Positions 43,813-52,397 of a stretch of 64,000 nt of DNA are shown here, in pieces; within the stretch, counting starts at the first letter, position 1, and each line of letters starts with the position of its first letter. A program made the translations under genes and the position numbers. Below the pieces are notes generated by a model. It made no database searches. It worked only from the letters and a program-made list of their open reading frames with translations, and was not told the DNA's origin. Source of the DNA: Gemmatimonadaceae bacterium (GTDB taxonomy: Bacteria; Gemmatimonadota; Gemmatimonadetes; Gemmatimonadales; Gemmatimonadaceae); the NCBI GenBank assembly GCA_019752115.1, contig JAIEMN010000004.1, positions 62,001 through 126,000 on the forward strand, given 5' to 3'.

Positions 43813-44516
43813 CACTTTCCCTCCGGCGTGACCACGAACGCGTCGAAGAGCGTCATGCTGTCGGTCTTGGACCAGAGCCCGACCTTGCCGCTGACCGGCT
43901 CGGGCAGCGTGAACTCCACCGCCAGCTGTCCATTCAGATAGGCCTTGAAGTCGGTGCCCTTCACGGTGACCGAGAGGGTGTTCCACGTGCCCAGCTCGAG
44001 CGGGTACGAACCGGTGCCACGCTTTACGAACGAACGCACTCCGTTCTTGAAGGTCCAGAGCACCACGTTGTCTTCGGTGCCGTTGAAGCGTACGGTGAGA
44101 TAATCGCCGTTCGGCTTCACGTTGAAGAGAATGCCGCCGCACCGATCGAGCGCACCGCCGATCATCTTGAACTTCACGGTGATCGTGCCGTTGCTGAAGC
44201 TCGGCACGGCCTTGTTCACGGCAATCGGGAAGTACGCGAACGCCTTCACGTTGTCGATGAATTCCTCGTGCTCAGCGCCGTAGATCGCGCGCGCCTTGTC
44301 GGCGAGACCGCCCGCCGGTTGCCCCTTCTTCCAGATGCGGCCGTCCACCATGAGCACATTCTTGCCGCCATCCTTGGTGACCACCCAGTTGCCCACCATC
44401 GGGAGAAACTGAGTGGGCTCCTTGCCGACGGCGTCATTGGCAAAGGCGAAGGACTGGGCGGACAGCGGTGCGGCGACGAGCAGTGCCGCGAGGGCGAGAG
44501 GTCGGAGGTGGCGCAT
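43812..44516 (-). CDS. Exported LamG/jelly-roll-like protein
   Basis: This 234-residue protein has a signal peptide (LALAALLVAAPLSAQ) and then a beta-jelly-roll pattern like 3-keto-disaccharide hydrolase/LamG domains: NGTITVKFKMIGGALDRCGGILFN, GDYLTVRFNGTEDNVVLW, GTWNTLSVTVKGTDFKAYLNGQLAVEF and KVGLWSKTDSMTLFDAFVV. The last phrase is very typical of DUF1080-like carbohydrate proteins. Probably carbohydrate binding or hydrolysis. Start at Met 44516, before the signal peptide. Confidence 0.75.
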   Translation of the reverse strand: MRHLRPLALAALLVAAPLSAQSFAFANDAVGKEPTQFLPMVGNWVVTKDGGKNVLMVDGRIWKKGQPAGGLADKARAIYGAEHEEFIDNVKAFAYFPIAVNKAVPSFSNGTITVKFKMIGGALDRCGGILFNVKPNGDYLTVRFNGTEDNVVLWTFKNGVRSFVKRGTGSYPLELGTWNTLSVTVKGTDFKAYLNGQLAVEFTLPEPVSGKVGLWSKTDSMTLFDAFVVTPEGK

Positions 44517-44567
44517 GCGAGGGTTGCGGTGACAGGTGGCAGAACGCACGGGGATTGGTGGGCCGCC

Positions 44568-45887
44568 CTACTGCCGGCGGCGCCACCATGCGGCGGCAAC
44601 AAACGCGGGCCACCCGATGCCGCAGAGCAGCATCTCCCACAGGCTGGCCGTGATGCGGCTGGGATAGCCGGGGTACACCGGCGCGCCGCCGGTCGGCGGT
44701 GCGACCTTTGCGAGCTGGTAGATCGTTTCGAGCACAATGTTCGGGACGGTGGAGCGGCTCGCTTCCTTGGCCCCGCCAAGCTCGTACCAGATCTCGCCGT
44801 AATGAGCCTCGTTGCCGGCGAACAAGCCGGTGCTGCTCTGCGCGGCATACTGCACGGTGACGTGCGGCATGGTGCGCACGAGCTTCTGCAACACGCCACG
44901 TTCAAGGTCGGCGCGGCGCGGATCACTGGGCCCGAGATGGACGGTGATCGTGAGCGGCTGCGTGATGGCGGCCAGCGCCTGCTCATCGGCGGGTGCGAAC
45001 GAGTTGCGGCGATCTTCACTCAGGTCGCGCCCGCCGTGCAGGCGTGCCGCGAGGGGGAGGAGAAGCGCACTGGCCAGCAGCACCACCCCCGTGTGCTGCA
45101 AGGCGCGCGCCCGGCGCTGCGCCGATTCAAGCCAGATCACCGTGAGCGCCAGCAGCGCTCCGATGAGCACGAGCGCGACGGCCACTTCGTTGACCACCAC
45201 CAACCCGTGCTCGAACGAGCGCAACATGGCATCGGGCGTATACGGCGCGAGCACCGCCGCGAGCCCACCGCGCACACTGGCGGTAAAGTCCACCGCCCAG
45301 GCCCCGAGGGTGACGGCGAGGGCGACCACCGCCGCACTGGCGGCACTTTCGGTGATAGCGGCACTGGCCAGGCCGAGCGCAGCCACGAAGGCGCCATGCA
45401 GCAGGTGGCCGAGCAGCACCCCGGCGGTTTCGGTGGCATCGAGATGGCCGCCCCGGGCGCGCCACACCAGCAACAGGAGCACGCCGGGGATGAGCCAGAG
45501 CGCCCACGTGCCAAGCAGGGCCGCAAACCGTGACAGCACCTGACGCCAGAGGGGCACCGTGGTCTGCAGCAAGAGCCCGTGCGCGCCGCTCGCCTTCTCC
45601 GCCGCGACGGTGCGAATGGCCACGAACGGCAGCAGCAGCGTGGCGATGACGGCGTACGCGCCCAGCACTGGGGCCACGATCCCATCGAGTGGACTGAGCG
45701 CGCCGGCCAGTGCGGCCGCGGCGTCACCCGGCGTTCCGCTCATCTCCGTGTAGATCGACGCCGCCTCGCGCCAGGCGAGGCCAACGAATGGACCAATGGC
45801 GAGCGCCACCAGCAGCCACGCCCGTGAGTGGCGAAGCGTACGCCAATCCTTGGCAAGCAATGCCCGCCCCACGCGCGGTGTGATCAC
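44568..45887 (-). CDS. ABC transporter permease with Gld-like periplasmic domain
   Basis: This 439-residue protein has about six TM segments (first from 22, then in 70-100, 125-150, 160-190, 225-250, 265-280) and, after about 300, a soluble region (SFAPADEQALAAITQPLTITVHLGPSDPRRADLERGV) that resembles the ABC auxiliary (GldG-type) domain, then a last TM (ITASLWEMLLCGIGWPAFVAAAW). It fits an ABC-2 exporter permease fused to the auxiliary domain. GTG 45887 follows the ATPase gene by 13 bp. Cargo unknown. Confidence 0.75.
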   Translation of the reverse strand: MITPRVGRALLAKDWRTLRHSRAWLLVALAIGPFVGLAWREAASIYTEMSGTPGDAAAALAGALSPLDGIVAPVLGAYAVIATLLLPFVAIRTVAAEKASGAHGLLLQTTVPLWRQVLSRFAALLGTWALWLIPGVLLLLVWRARGGHLDATETAGVLLGHLLHGAFVAALGLASAAITESAASAAVVALAVTLGAWAVDFTASVRGGLAAVLAPYTPDAMLRSFEHGLVVVNEVAVALVLIGALLALTVIWLESAQRRARALQHTGVVLLASALLLPLAARLHGGRDLSEDRRNSFAPADEQALAAITQPLTITVHLGPSDPRRADLERGVLQKLVRTMPHVTVQYAAQSSTGLFAGNEAHYGEIWYELGGAKEASRSTVPNIVLETIYQLAKVAPPTGGAPVYPGYPSRITASLWEMLLCGIGWPAFVAAAWWRRRQ

Positions 45888-45900
45888 GGGCGCGAGTGCG

Positions 45901-46629
45901 TCAGGTGAGCGCAAGGAAGATCTCCTCGAGCCCCGCGTCGGACCCCACCTGCGCAGTCTCCTGCAGCACGGGCAGCGGGCCGTGGGCCAGCACGCGCCCT
46001 TCGTGCAGCAGCAGATGCGCATCACAGGTGCGCATGGCATCGCCGGCCGAATGGATCGACAGCACGAAGGTGCGCCCCGCCGCGGCCGCCGTGCGCACCA
46101 CCCCGGTGAACGCGCGGGCCTGCCGCGGGTCGAGCCCCTCGAACGGTTCGTCGATGAGGGTGACCGCGCGCGGAATCAGCATGGCCATCGCGAGCAGCAC
46201 CCGCTTGCGCTGCCCCTTCGAGAGGTCGCCGAGTCGCTGACGCACAAGCGCATCAATCGAGAGCGCCTCGGCGAGCGCCCCGCGCCAGTCGCTCGTCGCG
46301 CCGTACGCGTCGCGCGCAAAATCGAGGACCCATCCCGCGCGCTGATCGTCCCACGGGGCAATACCGTCGGGGAGAAAGAACATCTGCGCGCGCCGCGCGG
46401 CGGCACGACACTCACGCCCCGCAACGCGAATGCGACCCTGCTGCGGCTCAGCCACCCCCGCCAGACAGGCGAGCGCCGTGCTCTTCCCCGCGCCATTCGG
46501 ACCGATGACGCCGAGCACCGAACCTTGCGGCACGATGAACGAGACATCGCGAAGCGCGTGCACCGGCCCGTAGGCTTGGTGCAACCGTTCTGCGTGTAGC
46601 AGCGGGAGGGATTCCGTTGGCGACAGCAT
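45901..46629 (-). CDS. ABC transporter ATP-binding protein
   Basis: This 242-residue ATPase has Walker A GPNGAGKST (43-51), the signature LSKGQRKRV (a variant of LSGGQ) and Walker B RAVTLIDEPFEGLDP. It pairs with the downstream permease gene as an ABC-2 type exporter. The D-loop (LDPRQ) and switch His (VLSIHSAGD) are present, so it should be active. An imperfect hairpin (46632-46658) precedes the start. Confidence 0.9.
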   Translation of the reverse strand: MLSPTESLPLLHAERLHQAYGPVHALRDVSFIVPQGSVLGVIGPNGAGKSTALACLAGVAEPQQGRIRVAGRECRAAARRAQMFFLPDGIAPWDDQRAGWVLDFARDAYGATSDWRGALAEALSIDALVRQRLGDLSKGQRKRVLLAMAMLIPRAVTLIDEPFEGLDPRQARAFTGVVRTAAAAGRTFVLSIHSAGDAMRTCDAHLLLHEGRVLAHGPLPVLQETAQVGSDAGLEEIFLALT

Positions 46630-46631
46630 GC

Positions 46632-46658
46632 ACGCAACGTACGCACGAGTCGTTGCGT
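46632..46658. promoter_or_regulatory. Inverted repeat upstream of the ABC operon
   Basis: ACGCAACG (46632-46639) and CGTTGCGT (46651-46658) form an inverted repeat with an 11-bp spacer in the divergent gap between the ABC ATPase and TonB receptor genes. A regulator binding site is possible. Confidence 0.35.
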
Positions 46659-46726
46659 ATGCTCACCGCCTGTGGTGGTAACGGTCCCGCCCCGTCAAAC
46701 CGCTTCACTCTGGGGCCGCTCCACCG

Positions 46727-49054
46727 ATGTCATTAATCTCCCGTCAAGGTTTCTCCGTCGCGCTCGTTCGCGGGGCCCTGTTCACCGCGGCGCTCGCGCT
46801 GGCGGCGGCACCCGTCTCCGCGCAGGCGCGAGGCCGCATCAGCGGTACAGTGAAAGGCGCCACCGGCGCACCGGTGGCCGATGCCACGGTGTCCATCACC
46901 ACCCCCGCCCGCAGCAGTCTGACCGGCTCCGATGGCCGCTATACGCTGCGCGACCTCGCCGCGGGCAGCTACGAAGTGACGGTGACCGCCGTCGGGCTGG
47001 CGAGCCAGCGGGCCACCGTCGCGGTGCAGGCGGGGCAAACGGCGACCCTCGACTTCTCGCTCAAGGCCGGCTCCATCCTGCTGCCGGGGTATGTCGTGTC
47101 GGCGACCAAGCAGCCGATCGAAGCGAACAAGGTCGCCGGCACGGTGAATTTCCTCACGCCCGAGCAGGTTCGCACGACGCCGGCGCGCGAAACGCAGGAC
47201 ATGCTGCGCGAGATCTCGGCGATCGAAATGCCCCGCACGAGCAGTCAGGTGGGCGGCACCGCACAGATCGTGTCCATTCGCGGCGTGGATGAGGGGCGCA
47301 CGGCCGTGCTGCTCGACGGCATTCCCCTCAATGACGCGTGGGGCGAATGGATCGACTGGAACCGCGCGCCGCGCGGCAGCGTGGAGCGGGTGGAAGTGTT
47401 CGAAGGCGGCGGATCGAACCTGCATGGCAACGGCGCGATGGGCGGCGTGATCTCGCTCTTCTCCAAGCCGATCACCCCCGGGAGCTATCGCGTGTCGGTG
47501 GACGGCGGTTCGCGCGGCGGCCGCCACAGCTTTGGCACCGTGGGCGTGCCGCTCACGCACGGCCTCACCCTGGGGCTCACCGGCGACTATGGCGATGGCG
47601 GCGGCTATCAGCTCGTGCGCAAGGCCAACGCCGGTCCGATCGACGGCGAGTCGGAAGCGATCGTGCGCAACGGCATCGCCAAGCTGGAGTACGCACCAAG
47701 TGCCACGTTCAGCGTCTTCGCGACCTATCAGAAGTTCGGCGACACGCGCGCCCTGGGCACGCCGCTTACGCGCGCGCGGCGTGAGGATGACGCCGTGACC
47801 GCCGGGGTGAACCTGGGCGCCGCCGACCAGGGGCTGCTCTCGCTCCGTGGCTGGACGCGCGAGATGACCGAGCGGAACGTGAACTCCACGCTGCTCACGG
47901 TGAACAGCGTGGCCCGCGCCGGTGAGCGCTACAACACAACGGCCGAGATCCCGAGCCAGGACCGTGGCGTGACCGTGTCCTGGACGCGCAACCATGTCCT
48001 GGGCTTCGAAAGCGTGGCCGCCGGAGGCGACTATCGCTTCTACGGTGGCCACTATGTGGAGCAGGCGTACGCCAACAACGCCGCCAATGCCAAGACCACC
48101 ACGATCGAAAGCGGTGGTGATCAGGCCTTGAGTGGCATCTTCGTGAGCGGAGTGCTCGCGCCGATGCCGCAGGTGCGCGTGGAGCTGTCGGCCCGCGGTG
48201 ATCAGTGGGGCAACAACAACGGGTATGTGATCGATGCGTCCGGCCGCACGGCCTACGACAACCAGACGCGCCGCGCCTTCTCTCCGCGCGCCGGTGTGCG
48301 CTGGCAGGCGCTGAGCAGCCTGGCGCTGCACACCGCGGCGTATCGGGCGTTCCGCGCCCCGAACCTGGCGGAGCTCTATCGCCGCCAGACCAGCACCAGC
48401 ACGATCTCCCTCCCGAACCCGGGGCTCAAGCCGGAGTACGCCAACGCGTGGGAAACCGGACTCGATTGGCAGCCCGCCACGTTCCTGCAGCTCAAGGGGA
48501 CGTTCTACCGCGCCGATTACAAGGACTTCAATACCTTCGTCACGACGAGCGCAACCGGGGTGACACCGGCCACGCGCCAGCGCCAGAATGTGACGCAGAC
48601 GCGCAGCCAGGGCGGTGAGGTCTATCTCGCGGTGATTCCCGTGAAGGGGCTCACGATCTCGGGGAGCCTCAACTACAACGACTCGAAGATCACCGACATG
48701 GGCAAGGCCACGCCCACGGCCACGCTCTTCAAGGGCTCCCGCGTGGCGCGCGTCCCGACGCAGAAGTCCACGACGCGCATCGCGTACGACCACCCGCTGC
48801 TCGGCACGCTGACGTTCCTGTACCGCACCGAAGGCATCGTGACGACGTTCGGCAACACCTTCACGCTTCCGAGCTTCCGCGTGGCCGACGCCTCCTACCG
48901 CCGCGGCGTGGCGGGCGGCGTGTCCGTGTTCGGCTCGGTGGAGAACATCGGGAACACGGAGTACTTCGTGGGGCTCTCCGGCGCGGCCGCGTCGCCGATT
49001 GCGACGTTGGGGTTGCCGCGCACGGTGCGCGTGGGGGTGGAGGTGGCGCGCTGA
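46727..49054 (+). CDS. TonB-dependent receptor with carboxypeptidase-regulatory-like N-terminal domain
   Basis: This 775-residue outer-membrane receptor has a signal peptide, a CarboxypepD_reg-like beta sandwich (ISGTVKGATGAPVADATVSIT, about 35-110), then the plug domain (ETQDMLREISAIEMPRTSSQ, IVSIRGVDEGRTAVLLDGIPLND) and a 22-strand barrel region with RAFRAPNLAELYRRQTS near the middle. Its substrate is not evident. The last stem of a terminator hairpin straddles its stop codon. It is divergent from the ABC exporter genes. Confidence 0.88.
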   Translation: MSLISRQGFSVALVRGALFTAALALAAAPVSAQARGRISGTVKGATGAPVADATVSITTPARSSLTGSDGRYTLRDLAAGSYEVTVTAVGLASQRATVAVQAGQTATLDFSLKAGSILLPGYVVSATKQPIEANKVAGTVNFLTPEQVRTTPARETQDMLREISAIEMPRTSSQVGGTAQIVSIRGVDEGRTAVLLDGIPLNDAWGEWIDWNRAPRGSVERVEVFEGGGSNLHGNGAMGGVISLFSKPITPGSYRVSVDGGSRGGRHSFGTVGVPLTHGLTLGLTGDYGDGGGYQLVRKANAGPIDGESEAIVRNGIAKLEYAPSATFSVFATYQKFGDTRALGTPLTRARREDDAVTAGVNLGAADQGLLSLRGWTREMTERNVNSTLLTVNSVARAGERYNTTAEIPSQDRGVTVSWTRNHVLGFESVAAGGDYRFYGGHYVEQAYANNAANAKTTTIESGGDQALSGIFVSGVLAPMPQVRVELSARGDQWGNNNGYVIDASGRTAYDNQTRRAFSPRAGVRWQALSSLALHTAAYRAFRAPNLAELYRRQTSTSTISLPNPGLKPEYANAWETGLDWQPATFLQLKGTFYRADYKDFNTFVTTSATGVTPATRQRQNVTQTRSQGGEVYLAVIPVKGLTISGSLNYNDSKITDMGKATPTATLFKGSRVARVPTQKSTTRIAYDHPLLGTLTFLYRTEGIVTTFGNTFTLPSFRVADASYRRGVAGGVSVFGSVENIGNTEYFVGLSGAAASPIATLGLPRTVRVGVEVAR

Positions 49055-49068
49055 CGCGCGCGTTTTTT
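49046..49068 (+). terminator. Terminator whose stem straddles the TonB receptor stop codon
   Basis: GCGCGC (49046-49051) and GCGCGC (49056-49061) pair around a TGAC loop that holds the TGA stop (49052-49054), followed by six T (49063-49068). Confidence 0.6.
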
Positions 49069-49072
49069 CGCT

Positions 49073-49172
49073 GGAGAGGCGAGAGGCGAGAGGGAGTGTG
49101 GGTGGTGTGCGGGAGTGGTGAGCTCATGACTCCCGCGCATCTCTCACACTCCCACTCGCCTCTCGCCTCTCC
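49073..49172. repeat. Nested palindromic element, copy 2
   Basis: An outer inverted repeat of 28 bp (49073-49100 with 49145-49172) has one mismatch and uses the same GGAGAGGCGAG arm as copy 1. The inner palindrome 49111-49134 is GGGAGT, TGAGCTCA in the centre, ACTCCC. Like copy 1 it sits between a plus-strand gene and a convergent minus-strand gene. Confidence 0.8.
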
Positions 49173-49201
49173 ATTGCAACCCCAGCGAAGCCCTCCTCCA
49201 G

Positions 49202-51910
49202 TCAGGCGGCCATGCTCCCCGCCCCCAACCGCGCCCGCATCCCCTCCACATCCCACGCGCGCAGGAGCGCGGCGACGGCCTGGCGGTCGCCGGGGCGGGC
49301 GATGACGAAGCCCTGGGCGTAGCCGCAGCCAAGTCGGACCAGCTGATCGAGCTGGCGTTCGGTCTCGACGCCTTCGGCGACCGTGCGCAGCCCGAGGCTG
49401 TGACCGATCGAGACGATGGCGCGGGTGACGCCGTCGGCGGTGATGTCGGCGTCGTGGTCGGCGAGGAAGCTGCGATCGACCTTGAGGATGTCGATCGGGA
49501 AGCGGCGCAGATAGGCCAGTGAGGAATAGCCGGTGCCGAAGTCGTCGAGCGCGATCTGGACGCCGAGCTCGCGCAGGACCTTCAAACGCTCGGCGATGAT
49601 CGACTCATTTGCGGCGAGCACCGTCTCGGTGATTTCGACCACGAGCGCCTGCGGATCGCAGTGGGCGTCGTGGATGGCCTGCTGGATGTCGGTCACGACC
49701 TCCGGCAGCAACAGATGGCGCGGCGACAGGTTCACGGCCACCTGCAGGGTGGCCGCGGCCGGCGACGTGCCGCGCAGCCACACCGCGTCGCGCGCGGCCT
49801 GCCGCAACGCCGTGCGGCCAATCTCCACGATAAGGTCGCTCTCCTCCGCCACCGAAATGAATCGGCCCGGGGAGATGGGTCCCTTCGTGGGATGATCCCA
49901 GCGCATCAGCGCCTCGACACCGGTGATCTTCCCGGAATGGAGATCGAGCACCGGTTGATAGACGAGATAGAGCTCCTCGCGCGCGATGGCGTGCCGCAGC
50001 TCGCTCTCGATCTCCATGCGCTCGCGCGCCGTCGCGCGCATGGCACTGGAGAAGCCCTGGATACGCCCGCGCCCGGCCTGCTTGGCGCCGTACATGGCGG
50101 CGTCGGCGTCGGCGAGCAGATCATCCACATCGTGTGTCTCGTGGGCATGCGCAATGCCGATGCTGGCGCGCGCGTACACCTCGCGATCGTCGATCACGAT
50201 GGGCCGCTCGAGCGCCTGCTGGATACGCAGCGCCGCCGCTTCGGCGTCGCTTGGCTCGAGCATGTCCTCGAGGAGGACGGCAAACTCATCGCCGCCCAGT
50301 CGCGCGATGGTGTCCGACGTGCGCAATACCGCAGTGATGCGCCCGGCGACCGTTGTCAGGAGCGCATCGCCCGCGGCGTGCCCCAACGTGTCGTTTACGA
50401 TCTTGAAGTGATCGAGATCGAGGAAGAGGACCGCCATGAGGTTGGCGCCGCGCTGATGCCGCGCCAGCGCATGCTCCACGCGATCGCGGAACAGCCGTCG
50501 ATTGCCCAGCCCCGTGAGTGGATCCCGCAGCACCTGATCGAGGAGCCGCGCCTCCATCGCCTGCCGCTCGGTGACGTCGCGGCCATTGAGCACGATCGCG
50601 CCGATGCTCGGCTCATCACGCAGGTCGGTGGCGAAGCCGTCGATCCAGCGCCACGACTTGTCGGCGTGACGTACTCGGAAGGTCACGGCAAACGCCCCCT
50701 GTTCACCCTTCACCAGCGACGCGAACGCGGTCTGCACCTTGGGGAGATCGTCGCGGTGGATGCCGTCGAAGAGATTCTTCCCGACCAGCCACTCGGCGCT
50801 GTGGCCCATCGTGATCTCATGCGACGGGCTGGCGAAGCGCAGCGTGCCGTCGGGGTCGATGATCGACAGCAGGTCGGTGCCGTGGCGCACCAGCGCGGCC
50901 AGCTTGCCCTCGGCGTGCAGCGAGGCCCGCTCTTCGTACAGGACTTCGAGCTCGCGGGCGGCGATGTACTGGCGCGCCAGGACGAGGATCGTCACGATGC
51001 CGACGCAGAGCGTGACCAGCTTCATCAGCTCGTGATTATCGCCCGTGACGGCCAGGACCAGCGCGATGTACGCCGCCGTGACCATCAGATACGGCAAGCG
51101 CGAATGCTGGACCCGCGCGATCGGCACCCGCAGTCGCGGCCGCATCGCCAGGGCCGCGGCATAGGCATGGGTGCCCCAGCTGCCGTACCAGGCCATGCGC
51201 ACGAACCAGGGCGACGGATGCCCCACGCTCCGCGGCATGGCGTAGTACACGTCGCCGATCATGCCGATCAGCAGCGACCAGCCCAGCCACATGGCCCACG
51301 CCGGGACGTCGGTGTAGTCGCGGCGCACCCACAGCACCGCGAGGCCACCCAGCGTCAGGAGACCGGTGACGGGATCGAGCACCTTGAGGAGATCGCTCGG
51401 ACGCGTGAGCACATGGAGCGCCCCACCCGCGGCGAAGAGCGTGGCCAGGAGCGTCGTGAGCGCGATGAACACCACCGTGGTGTCGATCGCCGTGCGCCAG
51501 CCGTCGGCGCGATCGATCACCTTCAGCCGTCCGCGCAGGCTGCCGATCAGCAGCATCGGCGCGAAGAGCAGGCTGACGACATCCTCGGGATCCCACGCGA
51601 AGTTCTTGCCGGCGGCCCAGCCTACGAACCACCACATCTCGTAGGCGTAGAGGCCAAGCGTGCCAACCAAGATCCACTTCCACGAGGCGGCCGTCTCGGC
51701 GTCGCCATCGCGAATGACACGCCACGCCCACCAGAGCGGAAAGAGCGGCAGGATCGCCGACGACCAGGCATAGATCGCATCGCCAAGGACCGTCGGGATG
51801 CGCAGCATGATCACCGGCAGCACGAGGCCAGCGGCGATGAGCGCATACGCGAACTGCACCGCACGTCGGGCGCGGTGCAATCGGCTGTCTCGGTTTTGGG
51901 ACGTCAGCAT
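49202..51910 (-). CDS. Membrane PAS-GGDEF-EAL protein (cyclic-di-GMP synthesis/degradation)
   Basis: This 902-residue protein has about nine hydrophobic segments in the first 315 residues, a PAS domain (about 330-450), a GGDEF domain with intact GGDEF and I-site RTSD five residues before it, and an EAL domain with EALMRW, EITETVL, DDFGTGYSS and AEGVETE. All EAL motifs look intact, so both making and breaking cyclic-di-GMP are possible. The TM region resembles no standard MASE. ATG 51910 or 51922 are both possible starts. Confidence 0.9.
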   Translation of the reverse strand: MLTSQNRDSRLHRARRAVQFAYALIAAGLVLPVIMLRIPTVLGDAIYAWSSAILPLFPLWWAWRVIRDGDAETAASWKWILVGTLGLYAYEMWWFVGWAAGKNFAWDPEDVVSLLFAPMLLIGSLRGRLKVIDRADGWRTAIDTTVVFIALTTLLATLFAAGGALHVLTRPSDLLKVLDPVTGLLTLGGLAVLWVRRDYTDVPAWAMWLGWSLLIGMIGDVYYAMPRSVGHPSPWFVRMAWYGSWGTHAYAAALAMRPRLRVPIARVQHSRLPYLMVTAAYIALVLAVTGDNHELMKLVTLCVGIVTILVLARQYIAARELEVLYEERASLHAEGKLAALVRHGTDLLSIIDPDGTLRFASPSHEITMGHSAEWLVGKNLFDGIHRDDLPKVQTAFASLVKGEQGAFAVTFRVRHADKSWRWIDGFATDLRDEPSIGAIVLNGRDVTERQAMEARLLDQVLRDPLTGLGNRRLFRDRVEHALARHQRGANLMAVLFLDLDHFKIVNDTLGHAAGDALLTTVAGRITAVLRTSDTIARLGGDEFAVLLEDMLEPSDAEAAALRIQQALERPIVIDDREVYARASIGIAHAHETHDVDDLLADADAAMYGAKQAGRGRIQGFSSAMRATARERMEIESELRHAIAREELYLVYQPVLDLHSGKITGVEALMRWDHPTKGPISPGRFISVAEESDLIVEIGRTALRQAARDAVWLRGTSPAAATLQVAVNLSPRHLLLPEVVTDIQQAIHDAHCDPQALVVEITETVLAANESIIAERLKVLRELGVQIALDDFGTGYSSLAYLRRFPIDILKVDRSFLADHDADITADGVTRAIVSIGHSLGLRTVAEGVETERQLDQLVRLGCGYAQGFVIARPGDRQAVAALLRAWDVEGMRARLGAGSMAA

Positions 51911-51963
51911 GCCGAACTCCATATAACAGTGGAGAGTGTCGGCACCTGAAACGCCCAACTGTA

Positions 51964-52380
51964 CTATTCGGGGGGCGGTCGCCAGCCGAGCGCGCGCAAC
52001 TCGACAATCGGCGTGAAGAGTGGTTCAGGAAGCGCCTCCCACCGGCACCACTGCCACGCCGCACATTTGTCCGGTTCGCGCGCTTCGGGCTCACCCGACT
52101 CAGCGCGCGTGAGCACGAACAGGGTCACATACTGGCGCCCTTCGGCGGTGAAGAAGGAGTCCACCCACGGGCCCCGCCCTGTCACGCGGACGGCCAGCCC
52201 GGTCTCTTCACGCGCCTCGCGAACCGCGCACTGCTCAACGGTTTCGCCGAATTCGAGATGTCCGCCGGGGAACTGCCACGTGCCGTCGCCATGTGTGGCG
52301 CTGCGCCGCTGCCCGACGAGCACGGTGTCACCACGCTGGATGATGACGGCGACACCGATGCGAGGAATGGGAGCGGTCAT
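51964..52380 (-). CDS. NUDIX hydrolase
   Basis: This 138-residue protein has an intact Nudix box (GGHLEFGETVEQCAVREA followed by REETGL) at about 39-61, with the metal-binding Glu pair. The sequence IGVAVIIQRGDTVLVGQR and the C-terminal WRWEALPEPLFTPI support a small MutT-like pyrophosphatase for nucleotide or nucleoside diphosphate derivatives. Substrate unknown. The start at 52380 gives the standard N-terminus. Confidence 0.88.
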   Translation of the reverse strand: MTAPIPRIGVAVIIQRGDTVLVGQRRSATHGDGTWQFPGGHLEFGETVEQCAVREAREETGLAVRVTGRGPWVDSFFTAEGRQYVTLFVLTRAESGEPEAREPDKCAAWQWCRWEALPEPLFTPIVELRALGWRPPPE

Positions 52381-52397
52381 GAACGGGGGGGGTGGCG

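Noticed and set aside
49055-49256. 131-residue open frame through the nested palindromic element on the minus strand
   Set aside because: The translation is low-complexity (Arg/Pro) and arises from the palindrome arms; it has no RBS or family.
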